From NCBI GenBank assembly GCA_016185425.1, contig JACPNQ010000028.1, positions 248,001 through 312,000 of the forward strand: a DNA stretch of 64,000 bases. Direction: 5' to 3'. The position numbers and the translations under genes are program-made. Numbering within the stretch: the stretch's first letter is position 1; the number at the start of each line of letters is the position of its first letter. This DNA is from Acidobacteriota bacterium. Lineage in GTDB: Bacteria; Acidobacteriota; Terriglobia; Bryobacterales; Bryobacteraceae. Shown piece by piece: positions 8,587-16,351 of this stretch. The notes under the pieces are model-generated. The model had not been told where the DNA came from, ran no database searches, and saw nothing but the letters and a program-made list of their open reading frames with translations.

Positions 8587-10059
8587 ATGTCCCTGATGGC
8601 CGCCACGCCGCCGGAAATCCTTGCGCAGTACGAGCTTGTTATCGGCCTCGAAGTACACGTTCAGCTCTCCACAAGGACGAAGATTTTTTGCTCCTGCCCG
8701 GTGGAATTCGGCAATGCGCCAAACACCAACGTCTGTCCGGTTTGCCTGGGGCTTCCGGGCGCTCTGCCTGTCCTCAGCCGGCACGCCGTCGAACTGGCGA
8801 TTAAGGGCGCGCTGGCGCTGCACTGCGAAGTGCAGCCGGAATCGATCTTTTCGCGCAAGAACTACTTCTATCCGGATCTGCCGAAGGGGTATCAGATATC
8901 GCAGTTCGACAAGCCGTTGGCGTTACGGGGTTTTGTGGATATCCTGCTTGATTCCGGCGTGAAGCGGATCGGGATCACACGCATTCACATGGAAGACGAC
9001 GCCGGGAAGTCGCAGCATGAGGGCTTCCGGGACTCGGAAAAGTACACGTACGTCGATCTGAACCGTTCGGGCACGCCGCTGATTGAAATCGTCAGCGAGC
9101 CGGACATGCGCTCCTCCGAAGAGGCCTTCCAATATGTCACGGAGTTGAAGCAGGCGCTGCAATTTGCCGATGTTTCCACATGCGACATGGAGAAGGGCCA
9201 TCTCCGCTGCGACGCAAATGTCAGCGTGCGCCGTAAGGGAGCCGGGAAGCTGGGTACGCGGGCGGAGATCAAGAACCTGAACTCCTTCCGGTTTCTGAAG
9301 CAGGCGATCGAGTACGAATTCGAACGGCAGGTGGGCATTGTGGATTCGGGCGGCCGCATTATCCAGGAGACGCGTCTCTACAACGCCGATACAGGCGAAA
9401 CTGTGTCGATGCGGTCCAAGGAGGAGGCGCACGACTATCGCTATTTTCCTGAGCCGGACCTGATTCCGCTTAGGATCAGCGATCAATGGCTGGCGCGCGT
9501 GAAGGGCGAGATGCCGGAACTGCCGCAGGCGAAGCGGACGCGCTTCCTCTCCGAGTACGGTCTGCGCCCCTATGACGCCGCCGTGCTGACCTTAACACGA
9601 GAGAACGCCGAGTATTACGAAAAGGCCGCCGCGGCGTCGAAAGACCCCAGGGCGGTCGCGAACTGGGTGATGGGCGATCTGGCCGGGCTGTTGAAAGCTA
9701 CCGGGAAGGAGATTGGCGAATCGCCGATCCCGCCACAGCACATCGGCGAACTGGTGGACCTGATTGGCACGGGCGAATTATCGGGCAAGCTGGCAAAGGA
9801 GATCTTCCCGAAGATGTTCGAGACGGGCGACGCGCCAAAGGCGGTCATGGAACGGGAGGGCTTGCAGCAGATCTCGGACAGCGGCGCGCTCGAGAAGATG
9901 GTGGACGAGGTAATCGCCAACAACCCGAAACAGGTGGAGCAGTACAAGGGCGGGAAAACCACGGTCATCGGGTTTCTGGTGGGCGCGGTCATGAAAGCGT
10001 CCCGCGGGCAGGCCAATCCGGCCACAGTGCATCAGATCCTGGCGGAAAAGCTGAAATAG
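8587..10059 (+). CDS. gatB: Aspartyl/glutamyl-tRNA(Asn/Gln) amidotransferase subunit B
   Basis: GatB, 490 residues, the usual length. It is the kinase-like and tRNA-binding subunit of GatCAB, which converts Glu-tRNA(Gln) and Asp-tRNA(Asn) to the amidated forms in the cytoplasm. Family motifs are intact: YELVIGLEVHVQL near the N-terminus, the zinc-type Cys cluster (CSCP...CPVCLGLPGALPVL), NYFYPDLPKGYQISQ, and a C-terminal YqeY-like tail domain (GGKTTVIGFLVGAVMKASRG). I start at ATG 8587; a further in-frame ATG at 8596 is possible. gatA and gatC are not in the window, so the complex is split in this genome. It appears to have its own promoter with essentially no leader. Confidence 0.97.
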   Translation: MSLMAATPPEILAQYELVIGLEVHVQLSTRTKIFCSCPVEFGNAPNTNVCPVCLGLPGALPVLSRHAVELAIKGALALHCEVQPESIFSRKNYFYPDLPKGYQISQFDKPLALRGFVDILLDSGVKRIGITRIHMEDDAGKSQHEGFRDSEKYTYVDLNRSGTPLIEIVSEPDMRSSEEAFQYVTELKQALQFADVSTCDMEKGHLRCDANVSVRRKGAGKLGTRAEIKNLNSFRFLKQAIEYEFERQVGIVDSGGRIIQETRLYNADTGETVSMRSKEEAHDYRYFPEPDLIPLRISDQWLARVKGEMPELPQAKRTRFLSEYGLRPYDAAVLTLTRENAEYYEKAAAASKDPRAVANWVMGDLAGLLKATGKEIGESPIPPQHIGELVDLIGTGELSGKLAKEIFPKMFETGDAPKAVMEREGLQQISDSGALEKMVDEVIANNPKQVEQYKGGKTTVIGFLVGAVMKASRGQANPATVHQILAEKLK

Positions 10060-10144
10060 ATAGCCATCGCATAGGATTCTGCGCGATATTGAAAGGAGGG
10101 GCGCTTGCGCACCCCTGCCGCAATATGATCACGGAACCACTGCG

Positions 10145-11383
10145 ATGCTGGACCACCTGTTCTTCACCGAACTCGTTGGGCTCAAGGTTTACGACCTTAA
10201 GGGCCGTAAGCTCGGCCGCGTGCGTGACGCGGCCATTGTTCCGCTGGTAGATCCGAACCGCGTTGACCGCTATTTGCTGGGCGGTGGATGGGCCTGGCTA
10301 ACGATCCGCCACGACCAGATCCAAACGATCTCGTTGGAAGGCATCTGGCTGCGCGACGAGCAGCTTACGCCGTATCATCGCGACGACTACATGCTGCGCC
10401 TGGAGCGCGACCTTCTCGACCAACAGATCATCGACGTCGAGGGCCGCAAAGTGGTCCGCGTTACCGACGTTACGTTTCAGCGCGTGCGCCTGAACGGCCA
10501 CGACGAACTTCGCGTGCAGGAGGTGGATATCGGCCTGCGGTCGATGTTCCGGCGCCTGGCGCAAGGCGTCCTGCCGCGCCCGCTCATCCGCCGGATGATG
10601 GCGCCGATCCCTATTAGTTCCATCCGATGGGAATACTGCAACATCGTGGAGAGCGATCCACAGCGGCGGCTTCGCCTGAACATCTCCACCACGGCGCTGG
10701 AGGCGCTGCACCCGGCCGATCTGGCCGATATTGTCGAAGAGCTGGGGCCGTCCGACCGTGAGGCGATTATTGGCTCGCTGGACAGCGAGGTGGCGGCGGA
10801 GGCGCTGTCCGAAGTTGATCCCGATATTCAGGCGAGCATCCTGGAATCGTTGAGCGAAGAGAAAGCAGCCGAGATCATTGAAGAGATGTCACCGGACGAA
10901 GCGGCTGATGTGCTGGCCGACATGGAAGAGGCGAAATCCGACGCGATTTTGGAAGAGATGGCCGATGAGCCGGCACATGAAGTGGAAGAACTGTTGGAGC
11001 ACAAGGAAGACTCGGCGGGCGGCCTGATGACGACGGAATATGTCACGGTGCGGGCGACGGCGACCGTAGCCGAAGCGATCGCGGTGCTGCAGGGGCATGA
11101 CTACGCACTCGAGTCGACGAACACGGTGTTCTTAATCGACGGCGAGGACAGGCTGACCGGAGCGGTGCCGCTGGCGCGACTGCTGCTGGGCGAGCCCTCT
11201 TCGCCGCTGGCCGCACTGCAGAACGACAGGCTGGTGTCCGTTCCGGTGAAGGAGAAACAGGACCGCGTGATAGCGGCGTTTGACAAATACAACCTGGTTA
11301 CGCTGCCCGTGGTGGATCATACGAATCGACTGATCGGCGTCATTACCGCTGACGACATCATCGCGGTGCTCCGCCAGGGGTGA
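10145..11383 (+). CDS. Soluble MgtE-N/CBS protein with PRC-barrel N-terminus
   Basis: A 412-residue protein with no transmembrane segment. Residues ~8-130 hold two PRC-barrel-like units (LVGLKVYDLKGRKLGRVRD and DQQIIDVEGRKVVRVTDV). Residues ~190-290 are the superhelical MgtE intracellular N domain (LHPADLADIVEELG, MSPDEAADVLADM), and ~290-412 a CBS pair beginning AGGLMTTEYVTVR, as in MgtE. In MgtE these parts sense cytosolic Mg2+ and gate the channel, but here the channel domain is missing. The next gene starts two bases after this stop and encodes an Nramp-related transporter, so this is probably its regulatory partner (inference). A TATGAT hexamer lies at 10124-10129. The acidic N domain is consistent with divalent cation sensing. 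Confidence 0.88.
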   Translation: MLDHLFFTELVGLKVYDLKGRKLGRVRDAAIVPLVDPNRVDRYLLGGGWAWLTIRHDQIQTISLEGIWLRDEQLTPYHRDDYMLRLERDLLDQQIIDVEGRKVVRVTDVTFQRVRLNGHDELRVQEVDIGLRSMFRRLAQGVLPRPLIRRMMAPIPISSIRWEYCNIVESDPQRRLRLNISTTALEALHPADLADIVEELGPSDREAIIGSLDSEVAAEALSEVDPDIQASILESLSEEKAAEIIEEMSPDEAADVLADMEEAKSDAILEEMADEPAHEVEELLEHKEDSAGGLMTTEYVTVRATATVAEAIAVLQGHDYALESTNTVFLIDGEDRLTGAVPLARLLLGEPSSPLAALQNDRLVSVPVKEKQDRVIAAFDKYNLVTLPVVDHTNRLIGVITADDIIAVLRQG

Positions 11384-11385
11384 CG

Positions 11386-12627
11386 ATGTTCAAGCGGCTG
11401 AAGTATCACATTGCAGTTTTCTTCTCGGTAATCGGACCGGGCTTTATCACGGCTGTCGTCGATAACGACGCCGGTGGAATTTTCACGTATTCGCAGGCGG
11501 GTGCGAAGTACGGTTATCTGCCCCTGTGGACGCTGTTGCCGATTATGGCGCTGCTGATTGTGACGCAGGAGATGTGCTCGCGGATGGGCGCGGTTACAGG
11601 GAAAGGGCTCAGCGATCTAATCCGCGAGGAGTTCGGTCTGCGGACGACATTCTTTATCATGATGGCGCTGATCGGGGCGAATCTGACGAATGTCATGGCC
11701 AACTTCGCGGGTATCGCCAGCTCCCTGGAGCTGTTCGGTATTTCGCGCTACATCACGATACCGATTGGGGCGCTGGCAGTGTGGTTCCTGGTTGTAAAGG
11801 GGACGTATGAGAGCGTGGAGCGCATCTTCCTGTTCGCGACGGTGATCTATGTGTGTTATATCGTCAGCGGCGTATTGGTGAAGCCGGATTGGAAAGAAGC
11901 GGCGCTCTATAGTGTGAAGCCCGTGCTGCTGTTTGAGCCGGCCTACATCATACTGCTGATCGGCATGGTGGGCACGAGCGTTGCTCCATGGATGCAGTTT
12001 TACCTGCAGGCGGCGATCGTGGAAAAGGGAGTAAGCGCAAAGGAGTACGCGGAGTCGCGGATTGAGGTCATTGTCGGGTGCGTCGTGATGACGGTGATCG
12101 CGTTCTTTATCATCGTCGCCTGCGCGGGAGCGATCTGGAGCGTGGCGCCACGTGACATCAAGGACTCAACGGACGCGGCGCTTGGCCTGAAGCCGTTCGG
12201 AAACTATGCCTACCTGCTCTTCTGCGCGGGCCTTCTGAACGCGTCGCTCTTCGCGGCGTGCATTTTGCCGCTGTCCACGGCATATACGGTTTGCGAGGGA
12301 CTGGGTTTTGAATCCGGAGTGAACAAGCGGTGGAGCGAGGCGCCGGTGTTCTACTGGCTGTTCACGCTGCTTGTCGTCGTGGGCGGCGGAGTGATCCTGA
12401 TTCCGGGCTTCCCGCTGGTCCGGATGATCCTTCTCTCGCAAGTGCTGAACGGCATGCTGCTGCCGTTCGTGCTGATCTACATGACCATCATCGTGAACCG
12501 CAAAGCCATCATGCGGGACTGGACAAATTCGCGCGCCTACAACGCCGTGGCATGGGCCGCGGTGGCGATCATGATTGGCTTGACGGTGGCACTTGTGGGC
12601 ATCTCGCTCCGCGACATTTCCGGGTGA
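11386..12627 (+). CDS. Nramp-related divalent metal transporter (NRMT-like)
   Basis: A 413-residue, eleven-helix Nramp-family membrane protein. I use ATG 11386, which has AGGGG five bases upstream, rather than the GTG at 11380. TM1 aligns with the Nramp signature (GPGFITAVVDNDAGG), but the metal-binding DPGN motif reads D28-A-G-G31, so the Asn is Gly. In TM6 (MVGTSVAPWMQFYLQ) the softness-selecting Met is Ala200 and the following His position is Trp202. As I recall, loss of Asn and Met is the hallmark of Nramp-related magnesium transporters, which carry Mg2+ and Mn2+ rather than only transition metals. Together with the MgtE-type sensor immediately upstream, Mg2+ or Mn2+ import is the best guess. 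Calling it plain mntH would be misleading. Confidence 0.85.
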   Translation: MFKRLKYHIAVFFSVIGPGFITAVVDNDAGGIFTYSQAGAKYGYLPLWTLLPIMALLIVTQEMCSRMGAVTGKGLSDLIREEFGLRTTFFIMMALIGANLTNVMANFAGIASSLELFGISRYITIPIGALAVWFLVVKGTYESVERIFLFATVIYVCYIVSGVLVKPDWKEAALYSVKPVLLFEPAYIILLIGMVGTSVAPWMQFYLQAAIVEKGVSAKEYAESRIEVIVGCVVMTVIAFFIIVACAGAIWSVAPRDIKDSTDAALGLKPFGNYAYLLFCAGLLNASLFAACILPLSTAYTVCEGLGFESGVNKRWSEAPVFYWLFTLLVVVGGGVILIPGFPLVRMILLSQVLNGMLLPFVLIYMTIIVNRKAIMRDWTNSRAYNAVAWAAVAIMIGLTVALVGISLRDISG

Positions 12628-12669
12628 GATTGTTAGCTCCTCATTGCGCTACACTCACGCTTGTCCCTA

Positions 12670-13314
12670 ATGCCAGATATTGCCGATACCAACCTGCCTG
12701 CCAAAGATGTGGTCCGGCACTTGAGCCACGAACTTCGCCAGCCGCTCAGCGCCTTGGAATCGATCGCTTTTTACCTCCAGATGACGGCGGCCGAGGGAGG
12801 AACCGACTTGACCGCGCAAGTGAATCGCCTGCAGCAGATGGTGGACAGCGCCAACTGGGTCCTTTCCGATGTGCTTTATCTGCTGCACATGAATCCGCCC
12901 AACCCGGAAGATGTGGAACTGGACGAATTGACCGAGGAAGTATTGACGGAAGCTTGGGTAGGCGAGGGCCTGTCGATCGAATGGGATTTCGAGGAATTTC
13001 TGCCGCCGGCGCGCGCGGATCTCGAGCAACTACGTCACTTGCTGCGGAGCGTGCTGCATTTCCTGCGGCGCACCGTGGATGGGCTTGGAACTATTGAAAT
13101 GTCGGCCGCGGCGGTGAATCGGACGATCTACCTTTCCATCCGCACGTGGGCGCCTGCGCTGAATGCGGAGTCCCTCTTCAATCCGCTGCAGGGGAACCAG
13201 CTATTCACTTGCCGGCGGATTGCCGAGAACAACGCAGGCCGATTCCATGCTGAGAAGGATGATCGCGGATGCCTCTGCCTGCGCCTGGATCTACCGGCGG
13301 CTTCGCCGCACTGA
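12670..13314 (+). CDS. Histidine-kinase-like protein with degenerate ATPase domain
   Basis: A 214-residue cytoplasmic protein. I start at ATG 12670; a TTG three codons earlier is possible. It keeps a HisKA dimerisation/phosphoacceptor motif (HLSHELRQPLSALESI, His20). The rest resembles an ATPase domain by its last strand-helix portion (FTCRRIAENNAGRFHAE...LCLRLDLP), but the N-box Asn residues and the DxGxG G1 box are not recognisable. There is no sensor domain, membrane segment or receiver. It may be a phosphotransfer or pseudokinase remnant rather than an active kinase. The downstream AraC gene began one base after this stop, implying a former regulatory pair; that gene is now broken. Confidence 0.65.
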   Translation: MPDIADTNLPAKDVVRHLSHELRQPLSALESIAFYLQMTAAEGGTDLTAQVNRLQQMVDSANWVLSDVLYLLHMNPPNPEDVELDELTEEVLTEAWVGEGLSIEWDFEEFLPPARADLEQLRHLLRSVLHFLRRTVDGLGTIEMSAAAVNRTIYLSIRTWAPALNAESLFNPLQGNQLFTCRRIAENNAGRFHAEKDDRGCLCLRLDLPAASPH

Positions 13315-13315
13315 G

Positions 13316-14118
13316 ATGACGCCGTATCTTTTCCCATAGGGCGCTTCCTTCGGAAAAGACAACCTCATCCTGCACGCAATCGCGCGCCGGCACACGGTGA
13401 AAGACTTTCGCGGGCCTCTGTCGATCAAGACGGTGCTTCGCGGCACTGTGGGGTGGCGGCTGGACCGGCGGGAGATTCAGGTGGATGCGGTGACGACCTG
13501 TTGCGCGTTCTTTCAGCGCGGCTTCGTGGAGCGAATTGCGCAGGACGCCACAACGCCCCTTGCGTTGTCGCTGGATGCGCCAGAGCGGCCGGCTCCGGCC
13601 CTGCCGTTCTTGTCGCGGTTCCACTACGGTGGACCGATTCTGGAACATGTCCACAGCCTGGCGCCGCGCTGCGCCGATGAGCTGCGGCCGAGCGGATTTG
13701 AGCAAGACTTCCTTTTGCTGGCCGGCGCGGTGCTGCGGCTGTACATTGAAGTGCAAGAACGGATTGCAAGGGTGCCGGCGGCGCGTCGATCCAACAAAGA
13801 GGAGCTCTTCCGGCGTGTGGAACGCGCGCGCGAGTTCATCCACGCGCAGACGGGAGGCCGGTTTCGCTGGCCGAAGCTGCGCGCGCCGCATGCCTGTCGC
13901 CCTTTCACTTTCATCGCGCGTTCACCGCGGCGCACCAACAGACGCCGCACGAGTATGTGACGGCGCTGCGAATGGAGCGCGCGCGAGCAGACTTGACGCG
14001 CGGCGCAAGCGCCGGCGATACAGCGATCAACACCGGATTCGCGAACAGCCCCGCATTTACGCGATTGTTCCGGTCCCACTTCGGCCTGAATCCCTCGCAG
14101 ATTCGCAAGATCGGGTAG
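13316..14118 (+). pseudogene. AraC-family regulator, inactivated by a stop codon and a frameshift
   Basis: Read from ATG 13316 the frame gives MTPYLFP, then a TAG at 13337-13339, then continues in the same frame as GASFGKDNLILHAIARRHTV into an AraC N-terminal domain. Around 13855-13861 a one-base loss shifts the frame. From 13861 the second frame encodes a complete AraC DNA-binding tail (SLAEAARAACLSPFHFHRA, then NTGFANSPAFTRLFRSHFG, LNPSQIRKIG) ending at TAG 14116. Two independent lesions make this a pseudogene rather than a single sequencing slip. GTG 13397 could still start a 187-aa N-terminal fragment, but that would lack both helix-turn-helix motifs. The original start overlapped the end of the kinase-like gene, so both once formed an operon. 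Confidence 0.8.
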
Positions 14119-14152
14119 TGTACTTTTGGCTTTATTGCCGTAGGCTGGTGTC

Positions 14153-14506
14153 ATGCCACGAACGATTTCAATGTTGATGTTGGGCGTTGCAAGCCTTGCC
14201 GAGTCGGTACCGTTTTATCGCGACGTGGTAGAACTCGAGCTCGAACGGCAGTTCGGCGGGCTCGCGTTCTTCAAGGCCGGCGGGATCCAGTTGCTGCTGA
14301 GCGAGGATCTGGGTCGAGCGGTGGAGCCGCGAAATGGCGCCGCGGAGGTGATCTTTCCGGCAGGCAGCGTGCACGCGGAATTTGAAGCGCTTTCGGCGCA
14401 AGGGTGCCAATTCCTGCGCGAGCCGAAAGTGGTTACGCCCGGTTTTTACGCCGCGACTTTCCGCGATCCGGACGGCCATCTGCTGACGCTGTTCGGGCCG
14501 CGTTAA
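14153..14506 (+). CDS. VOC (glyoxalase/bleomycin-resistance fold) protein
   Basis: A 117-residue single-module vicinal oxygen chelate protein. The pattern is typical: N-terminal MLMLGVASLAESVPFYRDV, a central GGIQLLLSED strand, and the C-terminal metal-site strand FRDPDGHLLTLFGP. Substrate cannot be told from sequence; members include glyoxalases, dioxygenases, isomerases and drug-binding proteins. It is convergent with lpxD and the two coding regions overlap by four bases at their stops. It follows the AraC pseudogene and may have been its target, but nothing in the sequence proves that. Confidence 0.8.
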   Translation: MPRTISMLMLGVASLAESVPFYRDVVELELERQFGGLAFFKAGGIQLLLSEDLGRAVEPRNGAAEVIFPAGSVHAEFEALSAQGCQFLREPKVVTPGFYAATFRDPDGHLLTLFGPR

Positions 14507-15519
14507 ATCGACGCGTCTTCCGTCCGCTTTTCCAACTCTTTCACCTTCGCCGCCAACGCCGGCAGGTTTGCCACGTGCGCAAGCTGGCGGAGGTATTCCT
14601 TTAACGGACGCGCCGGTGTTCCCCAATACGTTTCTCCGCCGCGCACGATCTTCGAAGTCAGCACACCGCTACCGGAGCCGAGCACGGCGCCGGACTCCAC
14701 GCGCACCTTATCGCCCATGCCAACCTGCCCGCCGATCACTGCGCCGGATTCAATGACGCAGCCGCCGGACATGCCCGTCTGCGCGGCGATCACGACGTGA
14801 TCCTCAATACGGCAGTTGTGCCCGATATGCACCATATTGTCGAGCTTGACGCCGTTGCCAAGCCTTGTGACGCCCAGCGCGGCGCGGTCCACCGTGGAGT
14901 TGGCGCCGATTTCGCAATCGTCGCCGAGTTCGACAGTCCCTACCTGCGGAAACTTTTGATAGGCCTCGCCAACACGGACGAAACCGAAGCCATCGGCGCC
15001 GAGAACCACACCACTGTGCAGAATCGCGCGCTCACCGACGCGCACACCGTCGTAGAGAACGACGCGCGGATGGAGCAGGCTGCCGGCGCCGATCCTGACA
15101 TGATCGCCAACGCTACATCCCGCGCCGATCACGGTATCGGCGCCGATATCCGCCTGCTCGCCGACGACGGCGTGGGGGCCGATGTGAACGCCACTGCCGA
15201 TCCTGGCCGATTCCGCGACGACGGCCGTCGGATGCAGGCCCGCGGCATACTTCTTCGCCGGATAAAGCATCGTCAGCGCCATGGCAAACGCGGTGCGCGG
15301 ATCCTTCACGCGGATGACGGTTCGCCCGGCAGGGAACGTTCCATCGACGATCAGACAGCCCGCCGCCGACGAAGCCGCCATCGCAACGCCCTTGCGCCCA
15401 GTGGCGAACGATAGATCCGCGGGACCGGCCTCCTCCACCGCGAGAGCGCGGTCAATCTCCAGTTCCCCATCGCCTTCGAAGGCCGCCTGCAGGCGCTGCG
15501 CCAATTCGGATACACGCAT
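14503..15519 (-). CDS. lpxD: UDP-3-O-(3-hydroxyacyl)glucosamine N-acyltransferase LpxD
   Basis: LpxD, 338 residues, normal length; it adds the N-linked acyl chain in the third step of lipid A synthesis. The start is ATG at 15519 (MRVSELAQRLQ); the open frame extends further upstream but that part runs through lpxA. It has the N-terminal uridine-binding domain (ADLSFATGRKG), then a long left-handed beta-helix of hexapeptide repeats (GVHIGPHAVVGEQADIGADT) with the catalytic region DNMVHIGHNCRIEDHVVIA. The C-terminal helices (ALAAKVKELEKRTED) close the trimer. It is transcribed away from lpxA with only 22 bp between start codons; the usual lpxD-fabZ-lpxA-lpxB order is broken. Confidence 0.95.
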   Translation of the reverse strand: MRVSELAQRLQAAFEGDGELEIDRALAVEEAGPADLSFATGRKGVAMAASSAAGCLIVDGTFPAGRTVIRVKDPRTAFAMALTMLYPAKKYAAGLHPTAVVAESARIGSGVHIGPHAVVGEQADIGADTVIGAGCSVGDHVRIGAGSLLHPRVVLYDGVRVGERAILHSGVVLGADGFGFVRVGEAYQKFPQVGTVELGDDCEIGANSTVDRAALGVTRLGNGVKLDNMVHIGHNCRIEDHVVIAAQTGMSGGCVIESGAVIGGQVGMGDKVRVESGAVLGSGSGVLTSKIVRGGETYWGTPARPLKEYLRQLAHVANLPALAAKVKELEKRTEDASI

Positions 15520-15525
15520 GCTTTG

Positions 15526-15532
15526 TATGATA
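15526..15532. promoter_or_regulatory. Overlapping divergent -10 elements between lpxD and lpxA
   Basis: The 22-bp gap holds GTATGATAC (15525-15533), almost self-complementary. On the plus strand TATGAT (15526-15531) lies ten bases before the lpxA ATG; on the minus strand TATCAT (15532-15527) lies seven bases before the lpxD ATG. Both transcripts would have leaders of only a few nucleotides. No good -35 hexamers are visible, so this rests on the -10 symmetry and the lack of other space. Confidence 0.45.
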
Positions 15533-15541
15533 CGAAGACGC

Positions 15542-16351
15542 ATGGCCATTGATCCTTCCGCCCGTATCGCCTCCACGGCCAGAGTACATCCATCCGCAAA
15601 TATCGGCCCAAAAACGGCGATCGGGGAGTTTTCGATTATCGAGGAGGACGTGACCATTGGCGCGAATAATCTGATCGAACCGTACGTGTACATTAAACGG
15701 TGGACGACACTGGGCGAAGGTAATGAAATTTCGGCGCAGACCGTTCTCGGCACCGATCCACTGGACAGAGGATTTGCGGGGCAGCGGAGCTATTTGAAGA
15801 TCGGCCATCGCAACAAGATCCGCGAACACTACACGATCTCGCGCGGATCGAAGCCGGAGACAACGACGCTGATCGGCGACGACAACTTCATCATGACTTC
15901 CGGGCATATTGCGCACAACGCTGTCATCGGCAATGCGACCGTGATCGCGAGCTGTGCCCTGGTGGCCGGCTATGCCGAGGTAGAGGACCAGGCGTTCCTC
16001 TCGGGCGGTGTGCTGGTTCATCAATTCGGCAAGGTCGGCCGGCTGGCAATCATCAGCGGAAACACACGCGTGAGCCTGGATGCGCCGCCGTTTTTCACCT
16101 ATGCCGGGTTCAAAATCTCGCCGTGCGGATTGAACCTCATCGGACTGCGCCGCGCGGGGGTCTCTGCGCAGGAGATCCACCAGTTGAAGAAAGCGTACCG
16201 GCTGATGTACCGTAGTGGCTTGCCGCTGGCCCAGGCGTTGCACCGGATTGAAACCGAACTGCAAAGCCCTTTGACGGAGCATCTGGTCCGGTTCGTGCGA
16301 AACTCCAAGCGGGGGATCTGCAGGGAAGCCGGCAAAAACCAATCGGAATGA
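15542..16351 (+). CDS. lpxA: UDP-N-acetylglucosamine O-acyltransferase LpxA
   Basis: LpxA, 269 residues, catalyses the first acylation of UDP-GlcNAc in lipid A synthesis. ATG 15542 is chosen because MAIDPSARIASTARVHPSA matches the family N-terminus; the frame is open further left but overlaps lpxD. The hexapeptide beta-helix is clear, the catalytic site reads SGHIAHNAVIGN with His125 (and His122) at the same numbers as in Escherichia coli, and the C-terminal helical domain starts near NLIGLRRAGVSAQEI. The stop overlaps the next gene's start (ATGA at 16348-16351), so a TolC-type efflux gene is likely translated with it. lpxB and fabZ are absent here. Confidence 0.95.
   Translation: MAIDPSARIASTARVHPSANIGPKTAIGEFSIIEEDVTIGANNLIEPYVYIKRWTTLGEGNEISAQTVLGTDPLDRGFAGQRSYLKIGHRNKIREHYTISRGSKPETTTLIGDDNFIMTSGHIAHNAVIGNATVIASCALVAGYAEVEDQAFLSGGVLVHQFGKVGRLAIISGNTRVSLDAPPFFTYAGFKISPCGLNLIGLRRAGVSAQEIHQLKKAYRLMYRSGLPLAQALHRIETELQSPLTEHLVRFVRNSKRGICREAGKNQSE

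Noticed and set aside
10085..10116. AGGGGCGC-TT-GCGCACCCCT hairpin as a gatB terminator
   Set aside because: The stem has a bulge and is followed by no T tract, so evidence is too weak.
13536..14177. 213-aa plus-strand frame over the AraC region
   Set aside because: It is the third frame through the AraC pseudogene and lacks any AraC motif.
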